Shown: one piece after another, positions 1 to 7,847 of the stretch | How the letters are laid out: every line of letters starts with the position of its first letter | How positions within the stretch are numbered: position 1 is the stretch's first letter | Assembly: GCA_025361385.1 (NCBI GenBank) | Contig: JANYAJ010000403.1 | Span: 1-11,256 of the forward strand | Length of the DNA: 11,256 nucleotides | DNA from: Nitrospira sp. | GTDB lineage: Bacteria > Nitrospirota > Nitrospiria > Nitrospirales > Nitrospiraceae | Reading direction: 5' to 3' | Made by a program: the position numbers and the translations under genes | Notes under the pieces: generated by a model | The model's input: the letters and a program-made list of their open reading frames with translations, nothing else | Told to the model about the DNA's origin: nothing | The model's database searches: none

Positions 1-572
1 CGGTTTGCGGCAACCGCTCCGCCATACGCATCGTCGGTTGACGTCCCTTCGACCACATCGAACAGGCGGGTGCCGAGTACCAGATATTCCGGCAGCTTGA
101 TCACTTGTACGCGCAACGCAAGGCGCACCTGGCTCGGTTTCTGCAGAAAGGTCTGTATGAGTTCCAACTGATCGATTTCCACGCGATGGTCTCCGCGCAC
201 GGATGTCGGCATCGGAACGATGGCTCGCCACAAACCCGTCTGTTCCAACGCCTGAATCAATAAGGGAGTCACCATCCTGGCCGGAGGGTCCGCCCATTGA
301 TGGATCGCGTAATAGCGCACTTCATACGGCCGTTGCATATAGGCCATCCGCTGCGTATCGAACCCCGGCTGCGCCACCGGCACATTCACGACGAGAATGC
401 CGGCTTTCGGTTTTACGTCGGGGATCGAAGCCCCTCCAGCCGACCGGTCCAGACTCAAGAAGAAGGTCTGGGTCTGCTGCTCGTCACGCGGAAGAGACAG
501 GCAGCCGGCTAGCGCCAGCGCGACGATCCCGATTCCCATTACTGTACCGAGCCGTACCGGCAACATCCCCAT
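1..572 (-). CDS. ABC-type transport auxiliary lipoprotein (PqiC/YmbA-like), C-terminus cut by window edge
   Basis: The reading frame is open from an ATG at 572 to the left edge, giving about 190 residues. The N-terminus is a lipoprotein signal peptide: a short basic start (R7), a hydrophobic core at residues 11-22 and a lipobox L21-A22-G23-C24, so the mature protein should be lipid-anchored on C24. The rest fits the ABC-type transport auxiliary lipoprotein family, including an early TFFLSLDR stretch, the VPVAQPGFDTQRMAY strand region and a later VEIDQLEL strand. Family members accompany MCE-type lipid transporters and are thought to bridge the inner-membrane MCE protein and the outer membrane. 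A GGGAGAG ribosome-binding site lies 6 bases before the ATG, and the gene starts 3 bases after the mlaD stop, so it is the last visible cistron of the operon. Family lengths suggest that only a few tens of residues at most are missing. The family call is by recognition, not search. Confidence 0.85.
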   Translation of the reverse strand, partial: MGMLPVRLGTVMGIGIVALALAGCLSLPRDEQQTQTFFLSLDRSAGGASIPDVKPKAGILVVNVPVAQPGFDTQRMAYMQRPYEVRYYAIHQWADPPARMVTPLLIQALEQTGLWRAIVPMPTSVRGDHRVEIDQLELIQTFLQKPSQVRLALRVQVIKLPEYLVLGTRLFDVVEGTSTDDAYGGAVAAN

Positions 573-575
573 CGG

Positions 576-1538
576 CTACTCTCCCGGTCCTCGTTGTTGA
601 GACTTCTTCCCCAGCACGAGCGAACTCGGCTCCTGCTCCAGTTGACGAGCCACTCGCTGCAACGTGCCTGTGAGCTGGCGCAGCTCTGTCACCAGCGCAC
701 CGGTCTCACTCAATGTCTGCCGGGTGAACTGTTCTATATCGGGGCGGCTCTCTTGCACAGCCGACCTCACAGATCGTCCCGTGTGAGCCAATTCTTCGGT
801 CATGGTTTGGAGCGCCGCCGCACTCTTGTTGACTCGTTCCAATAAACCCGGCACCTGTTTATTCATGGTCTCGGTCATCTTTGCGACGTTCTGCGCCGCG
901 TTCGAGGCGCTGACCAAGCCGCTGTCCACTCGCTCACTCTGATCCGCGACGGTGCGCGTGATATCCGATAGGTCTTTGAGAATCTGTTTGATGGTCGCGC
1001 GATTCTCTTCATCCACCACTGCCGTCGCATTCTGGCTGAGCACATTCACATTGGCGAGCAGCTTCGTCAGCCCCTGATCGGAGAGCAAGCGCGAAATGGC
1101 CATGTCGAGGCGAAAGAACAGCGAGGGTCCGGTCTTGATGACCGGATACTCCTGGCCCTGTGCACGCTCCAACGCCGGCGCCTCTCGGCTTCCCCCGTTC
1201 AGATTGACGGTGGCCAGTCCCGTCAGCCCTTGCGTTTCCAGCACCGCCACCGTATCCGTTTTGATCGGTGTGGCATGAAGAATGTCGAGAGTGAGGCGGA
1301 CCTCTTCGGGATTCTCGGGATTCAACTGGATGTCCTTCACACGCCCGACCTCGACCCCCCGGTATTTCACCGTGGAGTTGTTACTCAACCCTGCCACAGA
1401 CTCCTTCATATAGGCATAATACCGGTCATAGACCCCACGGTAATCAGACTTTCCCAGCCAGAGGACGACCAGCAGAACCGCCGCCCCTAAGACCGCAACA
1501 AATGCTCCGACGATGACGTAATTGACCTTGTTGTCCAT
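576..1538 (-). CDS. mlaD: MlaD-type MCE-domain protein, lipid-binding component of the ABC transporter
   Basis: The product has 320 residues. One membrane helix (about residues 7-29) anchors it in the inner membrane, and one MCE domain follows at about 37-117. Typical MCE features are visible: VAGLSNNSTVKYRGVEVG, followed by strand-forming segments and ETQGLTGLATVNLNGG. Residues ~160-310 are predicted to be long helix or coiled coil, rich in Asn, Gln and Thr with regular hydrophobic spacing. E. coli MlaD is about 180 residues with no such tail, so this protein resembles longer MCE proteins that work with a PqiC-like lipoprotein, and the tail may reach across the periplasm. MCE proteins form hexamers that pass phospholipids through a central pore. 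The start codon lies 5 bases after the mlaF stop, and an AGGG ribosome-binding site sits inside the end of mlaF, so translation is probably coupled. The function is inferred from the family; the actual lipid and direction of transport cannot be read from sequence. Confidence 0.92.
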   Translation of the reverse strand: MDNKVNYVIVGAFVAVLGAAVLLVVLWLGKSDYRGVYDRYYAYMKESVAGLSNNSTVKYRGVEVGRVKDIQLNPENPEEVRLTLDILHATPIKTDTVAVLETQGLTGLATVNLNGGSREAPALERAQGQEYPVIKTGPSLFFRLDMAISRLLSDQGLTKLLANVNVLSQNATAVVDEENRATIKQILKDLSDITRTVADQSERVDSGLVSASNAAQNVAKMTETMNKQVPGLLERVNKSAAALQTMTEELAHTGRSVRSAVQESRPDIEQFTRQTLSETGALVTELRQLTGTLQRVARQLEQEPSSLVLGKKSQQRGPGE

Positions 1539-1543
1539 AGTCG

Positions 1544-2332
1544 CTATCCCTGTTGCGCTTCCGCCGCGCGGCCGCGCGGACCGTGGAAGTATTCGTGGAT
1601 CACGGGATCGTCCGAGCGCGACAATTCCTGCATGGTGCCGATCCCCAAGACCGTTCCGTTACCCAGCACGGCCACACGGTCTGCAATGCGCCAGAGCGAA
1701 TCGAGGTCGTGGGTCACCATCACCACCGTGAGCCCCAGCAATGCTTTGAGCTGCAGGACCAATTCATCGAACCCGGCTGCGGTGATCGGATCCAGCCCGG
1801 CGGTCGGCTCGTCCAGGAACAACACCTCCGGGTCCATCACAATAGCCCGTGCCAGAGCCGCGCGCCGCCTCATGCCGCCGCTGAGTTCGTTCGGAAATTT
1901 CGCGGCGCTGTCCGCCGGCAACCCGACCGAAGCGATCTTCAGAGCGACAATGTCATGAACCATCTCACGGCGCAGCTTCGTATGTTCTTTTAATGGCACG
2001 GCGACATTCTCCGCCAAGGTGAGAGAGCTGAACAAGCCACCCTGCTGAAACATCACACCGAACCGTCGGTGGATTTCTTGCGGGTGTCCGTCTCCCAACA
2101 ATCGGCTGTCCATGCCAAAGAGCTTTGTCGACCCTGAGGTGGGCTCTAGCAGTCCGACAATCTCACGCATCAGCGTGGACTTCCCGCAGCCGTTCCCCCC
2201 GGCAATGGCAAAGACCTCGCCTCGCTGAATCGTCAAACTCACATCCCGGTGCACCACTGCCGTTCCGAAACAGGTCGAGACATGGTTGACCTCAATGATC
2301 GGAACAGTCTTTTCGTTCGCCACGATAGCCAT
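1544..2332 (-). CDS. mlaF: MlaF-type ABC transporter ATPase
   Basis: The product has 262 residues and a complete ABC ATPase core. It has a Walker A with G45, G50, K51, S52 and T53, a Q-loop at Q96-Q97, the signature LSGGM at 150-154 followed by RRRAALARA, Walker B VLFLDEP at 170-176 with catalytic E175, D-loop GLD at 179-181 and the switch histidine H208 in VTHD. The GLDPITAAGFDELV stretch is typical of the MlaF branch rather than generic importers. It powers lipid movement through the MlaE dimer in the inner membrane. The gene sits between mlaE and mlaD but is separated from mlaE by a palindromic repeat. Its own ribosome-binding site is weak: an AAGGGA 10 bases before the ATG, and a TAGG too close to it. 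Translation may therefore depend on how the upstream RNA folds. A GTG at codon 4 is an alternative start. Confidence 0.93.
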   Translation of the reverse strand: MAIVANEKTVPIIEVNHVSTCFGTAVVHRDVSLTIQRGEVFAIAGGNGCGKSTLMREIVGLLEPTSGSTKLFGMDSRLLGDGHPQEIHRRFGVMFQQGGLFSSLTLAENVAVPLKEHTKLRREMVHDIVALKIASVGLPADSAAKFPNELSGGMRRRAALARAIVMDPEVLFLDEPTAGLDPITAAGFDELVLQLKALLGLTVVMVTHDLDSLWRIADRVAVLGNGTVLGIGTMQELSRSDDPVIHEYFHGPRGRAAEAQQG

Positions 2333-2359
2333 TACCTACAGATCCCTTGTCTACTCCAA

Positions 2360-2481
2360 GGGATGTTCAACATGGATTTCCAGCAAGGCCGCAGCGAGCG
2401 AAGAGGCGAGGCGTACCCTTGTGGTACGTTGAGCCCCTGAGCGATGCGAGAACAAAGCTGGAAGCCATGTTCAACATTCCC
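2360..2481. repeat. Palindromic intergenic repeat element inside the mla operon (REP/MITE-like)
   Basis: This ~122 bp element fills the gap between the mlaE stop codon (from 2482) and the mlaF leader. Its ends are imperfect inverted repeats of about 25 bp: the left end begins GGGATGTTCAACATGG and the right end finishes CCATGTTCAACATTCCC, with TTTCCAGC and GCTGGAAG at their inner edges. Each end also contains the 11 bp palindrome ATGTTCAACAT (2363-2373 and 2467-2477). At the centre is a perfect 6 bp hairpin, CGTACC/GGTACG, with a 5-base loop (2412-2428). It encodes nothing evident. From memory I associate this architecture with repeats that are abundant in Nitrospira genomes; that is recollection, not a search. 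As RNA it would form a long stem between mlaE and mlaF. Confidence 0.75.
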
Positions 2482-3609
2482 TCATAAATCCCACCAGTTG
2501 AGCAAAATGCTACACATGGCATCGAACACAATGACCAAGAAAATACTCTGTACGACGCTGGTGGTCGTGTGCCGCCCCACATCATCCACGCCCCCTCGGA
2601 TCTGAAATCCCTGATAGCAGCCCACCAGTGCAATGATCATCGCGAAGAAAGGCGCCTTCACCATTCCAATGAGAAAATGACGCACCGCCACTGCCTCCTC
2701 AAAGCGTGAGACAAACTCGGTGAAACTGACATTGAGCAAATTCGACGCGATCAACATGCCACCGAACACGCCCAACCCATCCGCATAGACTGTGAGCAAC
2801 GGCAGAGCGATCATCAGCGCGAAGACCCTGGGCAGCACCAGCAACTGCATCGGCGAGAGGCCTAACGTTTGGACCGCATCCAGTTCCTCTGTCACCTTCA
2901 TCGTGCCGATCTGCGCAGCATAGGCCGAACCGGAGCGGCCCGCGATCAAAATAGCGACGATCAGCGGAGAGATCTCGCGCAACAACGAAATCCCGACCAA
3001 ATCCACCACGAAGATATTCGTACCGAACTTCCGTAACTGCTCCGCCCCCTGATAGGAGATCACCACGCCGATCAGGAAGGCGAGTAGGCCCGTGATAGGC
3101 AGCGCATTGAATCCATCCAGTTCGAGGCTTCTGAACAGGGCTCGCCAACGAATGAGTGACGGCCTCTTCAGGGACCGCCAGACCGCGACCGTGCTCTCAC
3201 CGATAAATCCTAGCGCCGTCACGACTTGCCGGGCGCGATCCACCATGAATCGACTCAGCCGTTCCAGCCAGCCAGGCTTTGGCGCCGGAGTCGCCTCGAT
3301 GCGATCCCAATTGGCAGATACGATGCGAAGCAGCTCGGCGAACTCAGTACGCAACCCTTCAACCGACACCTGCCGTCCTTGCCTGCGGAGTTGCATCACC
3401 GTTCGATACAACAGCACCGCTCCACCTGTGTCCATCGCGGTGACGCGACCCGCTTCGCACACCAGTTCTCTCGACCGTGGCCACGACAGGCTCACCAGCT
3501 CTCGTTCAAGATCCAGTAGGTGATCGAGTGTCCAGGGGCCGACACAATGCACGATCTGGTCATGACCGATCGTGATTCCCGCTTGTTCCAATTGAGCTGC
3601 CGCCGACAT
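2482..3609 (-). CDS. mlaE: MlaE-type lipid ABC permease with fused N-terminal STAS (MlaB-like) domain
   Basis: The product is a 375-residue permease. Residues ~1-105 form a STAS domain like MlaB, with ELVCEAGRVTAMDTGGAVLL containing the DTGG turn at about 60-63. A linker of ~50 residues follows, then the MlaE/permease domain (~155-375) with five to six membrane segments. The MlaE hallmarks are visible: LLREISPLIVAILIAGRSG, YAAQIGTMKVTEELDAVQTLG, and a hydrophobic C-terminus ending LLNWWDL. In E. coli the STAS partner MlaB is a separate protein that binds MlaF and is needed for a stable MlaFEDB complex; here it is covalently joined to the permease. I chose the ATG at 3609 because AGGAG lies 10 bases before it. 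The ATG at 3618 would have the same AGGAG only 1 base away, which is too close. The gene begins about 14 bases after the ftsH stop. The stop TGA directly abuts the repeat element. Confidence 0.92.
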   Translation of the reverse strand: MSAAAQLEQAGITIGHDQIVHCVGPWTLDHLLDLERELVSLSWPRSRELVCEAGRVTAMDTGGAVLLYRTVMQLRRQGRQVSVEGLRTEFAELLRIVSANWDRIEATPAPKPGWLERLSRFMVDRARQVVTALGFIGESTVAVWRSLKRPSLIRWRALFRSLELDGFNALPITGLLAFLIGVVISYQGAEQLRKFGTNIFVVDLVGISLLREISPLIVAILIAGRSGSAYAAQIGTMKVTEELDAVQTLGLSPMQLLVLPRVFALMIALPLLTVYADGLGVFGGMLIASNLLNVSFTEFVSRFEEAVAVRHFLIGMVKAPFFAMIIALVGCYQGFQIRGGVDDVGRHTTTSVVQSIFLVIVFDAMCSILLNWWDL

Positions 3610-3622
3610 AGACGTCATACTC

Positions 3623-5428
3623 CTACTTGTCCATAATCGCTTTGAGTTCCGCCCCGCTGATCACCTCACGCTCAAGCAACTGTTTCGCGCCTTCAAGGAG
3701 CGAGCCCTTCTGTTCCGCCAACAGCCGTTTCACCAACTCGTACTGCTCATCGATGATACGGCGGACTTCGCAGTCGATCTCACGGGCGGTCTCTTCCGAA
3801 TAATCGCCTTTCTCCTGAGGCGCCTGGATCTGCATAAGAAACGGCTGGCGCTCACGATCGAGCGTGACCGTCCCCAGCTTGTCGCTCATCCCGTAGGACT
3901 TGACCATACTCTTGGCAATGTCCGTAGCCTTGACCAGGTCGTTCTGCGCGCCCGTGGAGGCCTCGCCAAAGATCAACTCTTCCGCAATCCGCCCTCCCAG
4001 TAACACGGCGACCTTGTTCTCCAGCTCCGTCTTGGTCATCAGAAAACGATCCTCGGTCGGGAGCTGCAGGGTGTAGCCCAATGCGGCAATCCCGCGAGGA
4101 ATGATCGAGATCTTCTGAATCGGATCTGCCCCAGGAAACGACAGCGCCACCAGCGCATGACCCACTTCATGGTAGGCAACCCGTTCCTTCTCCATCTTGT
4201 TGAGCACCCGGTTTCTCTTCTCCAACCCGGCCACGACCCGCTCTACCGCTTCTTGCAATTCCGAGAGACCGACCTGCTCCTTGCCACGGCGGACGGTCAA
4301 CAGCGTCGCCTCATTGATGATGTTGGCGAGATCGGCGCCCGAGAAACCGGGGGTCATCGCGGCGATCACTTCGAGATCTGCATCGGGGCCCATGACCACC
4401 TGCTTCGCATGGACACGCAAGATGGCCAGGCGGCCGATCTTGTCCGCACGATCGACCAATACTTGTCTGTCGAAGCGTCCGGCCCGCAACAATGCGGAAT
4501 CCAGAATCTCCGGCCTGTTGGTCGCCGCCATCAGAATGACACCGATGCGGGGATCGAAGCCATCCATCTCTACCAGCAACTGATTCAAGGTCTGCTCCCG
4601 CTCTTCATGCGCCATCGGTCCCATCCCGCGCGCTTTTCCGATCGCATCCAGCTCATCGATGAAGATGATGCAGGGCGCTTTGACCTTCGCCTGCTCGAAC
4701 AGGTCCCGCACGCGGGCTGCCCCCACCCCCACAAACATCTCCACGAACTCGGACCCGCTGATGCTGAAAAACGTCACCCCGGCCTCTCCGGCCACGGCGC
4801 GGGCCAAGAGCGTCTTGCCGGTGCCGGGCGGGCCGACGAGTAAGATCCCTTTTGGAATCTTTCCTCCGAGTCGCGTGAACTTTTCCGGCGTCTTGAGAAA
4901 TTCGATCACCTCGCGCAGTTCGTCCTTCGCCTCGTCCACGCCGGCCACATCCGCGAAGGTGACCTTCGTGTCTTTCTCGGCATAGATCTTCGCCTTCGAC
5001 TGCCCCACCGTCATGAACCCGCCCTGGCCCTGCCCTAAGCGACGGAAGATGAAAAACCAGATGCCCACGAAGACCAGCGTCGGCAGCAGCCATGAGATGA
5101 TGTCCTTCAGGAAGGTACTCTCAATCACACCAGTGAACTTCACATGATGTGCGTTCAGCTCTTTGACAAGATCCGGGTCCTCGACGCGAATCGTCGTAAA
5201 CGGCTTCTGCTCTTTGGCGCTCTCTTCCTGCTTCAGCTTCCCGGTCAGCGCCTGGTGCGTGACGGTCACTTCCTCCACCTTGTCGGCCGCGACGAGCGTC
5301 CTGAAGTCACTATAGGGAAGCTCTTCAATCCTCTGCATCGCCTGAATAAAATCGTGCACAAGAATGACCGCCCAGATGGCGAGAAAGACGTACCAGATCG
5401 AAAAGGATATTTTGTTATTCACTGGCAT
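3623..5428 (-). CDS. ftsH: ATP-dependent zinc metalloprotease FtsH
   Basis: The product has 601 residues if it starts at the ATG at 5428, which has TAGG 8 bases upstream. A GTG at 5437 would overlap that site. There are two membrane helices (about residues 11-28 and 109-130) around a periplasmic domain. The AAA+ domain has Walker A GPPGTGKT (199-206), pore motif FVG (~232-234), Walker B IIFIDELD (254-261) and the second region of homology with arginine fingers in [10 protein letters not shown]. The usual Pro after the first Arg is Ala here. The M41 protease domain has the zinc motif HEVGH (420-424) and a third ligand Asp at ~497 in STGAQND. All catalytic residues are present. FtsH degrades membrane and some cytosolic proteins. 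Its place as first gene of the mla transcript suggests co-expression with the lipid transporter. The C-terminal tail is shorter than in E. coli FtsH (644 residues). Confidence 0.96.
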   Translation of the reverse strand: MPVNNKISFSIWYVFLAIWAVILVHDFIQAMQRIEELPYSDFRTLVAADKVEEVTVTHQALTGKLKQEESAKEQKPFTTIRVEDPDLVKELNAHHVKFTGVIESTFLKDIISWLLPTLVFVGIWFFIFRRLGQGQGGFMTVGQSKAKIYAEKDTKVTFADVAGVDEAKDELREVIEFLKTPEKFTRLGGKIPKGILLVGPPGTGKTLLARAVAGEAGVTFFSISGSEFVEMFVGVGAARVRDLFEQAKVKAPCIIFIDELDAIGKARGMGPMAHEEREQTLNQLLVEMDGFDPRIGVILMAATNRPEILDSALLRAGRFDRQVLVDRADKIGRLAILRVHAKQVVMGPDADLEVIAAMTPGFSGADLANIINEATLLTVRRGKEQVGLSELQEAVERVVAGLEKRNRVLNKMEKERVAYHEVGHALVALSFPGADPIQKISIIPRGIAALGYTLQLPTEDRFLMTKTELENKVAVLLGGRIAEELIFGEASTGAQNDLVKATDIAKSMVKSYGMSDKLGTVTLDRERQPFLMQIQAPQEKGDYSEETAREIDCEVRRIIDEQYELVKRLLAEQKGSLLEGAKQLLEREVISGAELKAIMDK

Positions 5429-5760
5429 AGCCGACACCTATCCAGAGAGAGCAGAGGGTAGAGACGACCGCAGAGTGCCACCCTCGCAGCACAAGGCTAG
5501 GCGACCGCGTCGCAAGCAGATCTTTGCAAACCGAAGACCGTTTGCCGTTCAAAAAATCGCACAGGTTTTCCCTGAGTTATTCAGCAGTTGAACTATTTAA
5601 GCGAGAAGAGCCTGCGCCATATGGGGAGTCTTGCGACAGCACAAAAAACTCGCGCTGTAGCGGAAGGCTACACTCGGTCTCATTGGCATTCAGACAACGG
5701 CATCGGTAAGGAGCAACACACCAGCCCGCCGTACACCGTGGCGAACACTGTCTCTGCGGG

Positions 5761-5844
5761 ATCGACGACCAGAACATACCGAGCTCCACGCCTTGAGAAA
5801 AAGGCGCATCAGATCGAACTGGATATATTGTGAGTCACCGGCTC
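5761..5844 (-). pseudogene. Degenerate duplicate of the ftsH 5' end
   Basis: Reading the minus strand from 5844, the first 45 bases align without gaps to the first 45 bases of ftsH (from the ATG at 5428) with 34 identities by hand count. In translation, PVTHNISSSI is parallel to Fts[11 protein letters not shown]. The copy has GAG where ftsH has its ATG and a TGA stop where ftsH has the TGG of codon 12. Allowing a 6-base difference, weaker in-frame similarity continues (YVLVVD versus VILVHD). The match covers only the signal-anchor region; the rest of ftsH is not recognisable. It may be a remnant of a tandem duplication or of a second ftsH-like gene. Chance similarity is possible but unlikely at this identity and in-phase position. 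Confidence 0.4.
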
Positions 5845-5859
5845 ACGAGCACTCGTCTT

Positions 5860-5877
5860 GCTTCGAATGACCGAAGC
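5860..5877 (-). terminator. Possible terminator hairpin after the DUF1207 gene
   Basis: A perfect 6 bp inverted repeat, GCTTCG/CGAAGC, with a 6-base loop lies about 20 bases after the stop of the outer-membrane protein gene. A second stem, GTGAG/CTCAC (5830-5846), follows. No T tract follows either stem on the minus strand, so an intrinsic terminator is not proven. Confidence 0.3.
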
Positions 5878-5895
5878 CTCAGATTTTCCCCACGC

Positions 5896-6911
5896 CTAGA
5901 AAGCCAGATACACACCGAGCCCCAGACTTTCAACCTTTTGCCCATAAAACTGTCCATAGGGATTGTTGCCGTGATAGTAGTTGACGAGGACTCGGAACCG
6001 TCGAAGCGCTCCGGCCCGCGAAAACTCCAGACCGCCCACGACATTCACGTTGAGAGTCCAATTCAATTGTTCGAATGATTTGAAATCCGCCCCGAGGACC
6101 GGGGTCATGACGAGCGGTCCGCTCACGAATCGTTCAATCGGACCGCTGGTCCACGTCGGCCCTCGCAGCTCGACCCCTGCCTGTGCTTTCAACCGGTCCA
6201 GGTTGGCCGGCTCGCGATGTAGTAAGTATCCGCCCCGGCATACAGGCGCCCCCAGCCACCCGGGGTGTCGAGGGACAAAATCGCTTCCGCTTCTTCATAA
6301 CTGTAATTCACCCGGCCGACTCCGGGATTATGGAGCACAAACTCATCGCCCAAGTGCGTACTCTGATGATAGAGGCGCACACGCGTCGAGAAGAGGCCGG
6401 TACGCCAGGATAGGGGAATACCGACCACGTAATCGGCATTGATGAGGTCCGAGGACGGCGTATTCATATCGAATTGAGAAAAGACACCGGCCAGAAGCCC
6501 CACCTGCCACCCGTTACATCCGTTTCGGCGCGAATAGAATCCGAAGTTCTCTCCGAACCCGACCGATCCCACCGTGGTCGAGGTCTTGGAGTCTCGGTTC
6601 CTCACAGCCTGTAAGGTCGCAAACGTCTGCGGTTGCTTCGGGTCGGCAAAAAGCGGGCGAAAGACATCGCCACCGGGGAAAGGAATACCCACCGAATCAG
6701 CGCCTTCTGTCGCAGAGCTCTGAGCGGCTGACTCATATCGACAATCGACAGGAAGCGCCACCTTCTCACCCTCACCCTCGGCTTTCTTCTCACCCTCGGC
6801 TTCACCCGCCAGGGCCATAGAAGATACCCCGGTCACCCACAGCACAATCCCCATCACCAACACCCAACAGACCTTCACCTGAATGGCTCGAACCTTCCAA
6901 AGACCCCCCAC
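5896..6911 (-). pseudogene. DUF1207-family outer-membrane protein, apparent single-base frameshift
   Basis: Two frames together encode one DUF1207-type beta-barrel. The first frame runs from 6911 and ends prematurely at a TGA (6189-6191); the second runs on to the stop at 5896. The frames join if one G is restored in the GGGG run (CCCC at 6233-6236 on the plus strand), which turns AGADTYYIA into AGGGYLLHREPANLDRLKA. The repaired protein has about 338 residues: a signal peptide ending near ALA-GEA, an acidic Glu/Lys-rich linker, then family landmarks FRPLFADPKQPQ, GENFGFYS, RLYHQSTHLGDEF, NYSYEEAEAILS and a C-terminal YYHGNNPYGQFYGQ strand ending in Phe, as expected for an outer-membrane barrel. 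I start at the GTG at 6911 because AAGGGGGG lies 6 bases upstream; a TTG at 6932 has no such site. The family's function is unknown. The break may be a sequencing error or real inactivation. Confidence 0.8.
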
Positions 6912-6989
6912 TGTTATCCCCCCTTCATTCAAGCTGCTTGCGCAACCCCACAGCAGTTATTGCCACATGTACTTGTTCCATAGAAGACC

Positions 6990-7136
6990 CTACAGGCGTC
7001 GACCTTGAATGAGACGGACCAGAATCATCACGATCGCAATGACCAAGAGGGCATGAATGAATCCGCCCATGGTGTACGAGCTGACAAGACCCAGGATCCA
7101 GAGGACAATCAAAACGATCGCAATAGTCTCGAGCAT
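6990..7136 (-). CDS. lmo0937-type small membrane protein
   Basis: The product has 48 residues, starting MLETIAIVLIVLWILGL. It has two hydrophobic helices (about residues 4-20 and 26-43) joined by SSYTMGG and a short basic tail, RLIQGRRL. This matches the lmo0937 family of tiny inner-membrane proteins, widespread and of unknown role, often linked to stress conditions. The start is fixed by AAGGAG 7 bases before the ATG at 7136; upstream in-frame codons lack this. The gene is preceded by ~700 bp without clear genes and is followed, 78 bp on, by the DUF1207 gene on the same strand. No terminator is seen between them, so they may share a transcript. Confidence 0.85.
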   Translation of the reverse strand: MLETIAIVLIVLWILGLVSSYTMGGFIHALLVIAIVMILVRLIQGRRL

Positions 7137-7236
7137 GTTATTTCTCCTTTTGCCCCACATGAGCCGTCCGAAAATCTGCGGCCCAGTTCCGATCAAGCAA
7201 TAGCCGCACCATTCATTGAAACGGCTTTCTGGATCG

Positions 7237-7404
7237 TCACATCCGAGGCTTGGGCGCCGACAAGTGCATGTCGCACCTTTCGGGGGGCTCCCCGCGCACA
7301 GCCTTCCGGGGCAGAACCTCCATACATCTCATCGCACGAGTGCCATGCTGCCAGAGCTCGCTGATGTTCCACTCGGGCGACCAAGCTGCCGCAATATGCC
7401 CCAT
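7237..7404 (-). CDS. Hypothetical small ORF, 55 residues (weak candidate)
   Basis: This is an ATG-to-TGA frame with GC-rich third codon positions and a protein-like middle part, ISELWQHGTRAMRCMEVLP followed by ERCDMHL. No ribosome-binding site precedes the ATG, and no family is recognised. It could be the 3' part of a frameshifted gene. Confidence 0.25.
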   Translation of the reverse strand: MGHIAAAWSPEWNISELWQHGTRAMRCMEVLPRKAVRGEPPERCDMHLSAPKPRM

Positions 7405-7432
7405 TGGCCGATGAGGAACTGCTCAAAACAGC

Positions 7433-7678
7433 TCACATCTGAATAGTGGTACTCCGGGGCAACGTCAGGCAGGTTCCTGGCGAAACCGCTGACGCTGATG
7501 ATGAACAGAATGGCGGAGGACGATGTTGAGAAGGGAACGCTGCAGAGTCCGCAAGCGGCAGTTTCGATAGACGTGTAGCGGTATCGGCTTCGTGCTCTCT
7601 ATGCACGAGATCGACCAAGGAAATCACAAGACCGGATGAACTAGCTCCCGCCACCTCTCGCGAAATGCGCTCTGACAC
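7433..7678 (-). CDS. Hypothetical small ORF, 81 residues (weak candidate)
   Basis: The frame starts at a GTG with AGGAG 6 bases upstream, a good ribosome-binding site, and begins MSERISREVAGASSSG. The first ~45 residues look plausible as protein; the second half is Ser/Pro-rich and looks out of frame, suggesting either that the ORF is spurious or that a frameshift lies near 7540. No family is recognised. Confidence 0.25.
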   Translation of the reverse strand: MSERISREVAGASSSGLVISLVDLVHREHEADTATRLSKLPLADSAAFPSQHRPPPFCSSSASAVSPGTCLTLPRSTTIQM

Positions 7679-7847
7679 CTTGGTCTCCTGACGAGCCTTC
7701 CAGCGAGTTCACAACGACGTATGGCTGCCGTCGCAAAACGGTTGGGTGTTCGAACGCCCGCATTGCTCCTTTCAACCAATAAACCAGACAGACAGACCGA
7801 ACAGGCCTCAAAAATAAGACAGGCCGGCGGACGGTGTCGGCATTCTG

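Larger units (their letters stand above)
5429..5895. other. Intergenic region upstream of ftsH
   Basis: No convincing gene is seen. On the minus strand the ftsH leader contains a perfect 6 bp hairpin GCAAAC/GTTTGC with an 8-base loop (5526-5545) and short A/T-rich tracts near 5550-5600 where a promoter could lie, but no clear -35/-10 pair stands out. A minus-strand GTG frame at 5577-5789 (70 codons) is Cys-rich (seven Cys, including CSPRC and CRC) but lacks a ribosome-binding site and shows no family resemblance I recognise; I do not call it. The distal part holds a degenerate copy of the ftsH start (5761-5844) and clustered small hairpins (5830-5877). Confidence 0.5.
7137..7847. other. Long stretch with no confident gene between the lmo0937-type gene and the CRP/FNR gene
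   Basis: Codon pattern and frame continuity are poor on both strands. Two weak minus-strand candidates are listed separately. The end near the regulator carries a short GACA-rich direct repeat (around 7788-7798) and an imperfect GGCC stem near 7803-7824 after the crp-family stop, without a clear T tract. Several minus-strand frames read like protein for 30-60 codons and then stop in different phases. This could mean a decayed or frameshifted gene, but I cannot assemble one convincingly. Confidence 0.4.

Noticed and set aside
4157..4843. 228-codon plus-strand open frame inside ftsH
   Set aside because: It is the antisense of the highly conserved AAA+ region; no ribosome-binding site or family match.
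5461..5500. TGGCAC on the minus strand as a sigma-54 promoter for ftsH
   Set aside because: The required TTGC-like -12 element is not present at the correct spacing.
5577..5789. Cys-rich 70-codon minus-strand frame upstream of ftsH
   Set aside because: There is no ribosome-binding site before the GTG, its start overlaps the ftsH-like remnant in another frame, and the Cys pattern fits no domain I know.
6189..6250. Programmed ribosomal frameshifting in the DUF1207 gene
   Set aside because: There is no recognised slippery heptamer with a downstream stem, and the family is not known for recoding; a one-base loss in a C run is simpler.
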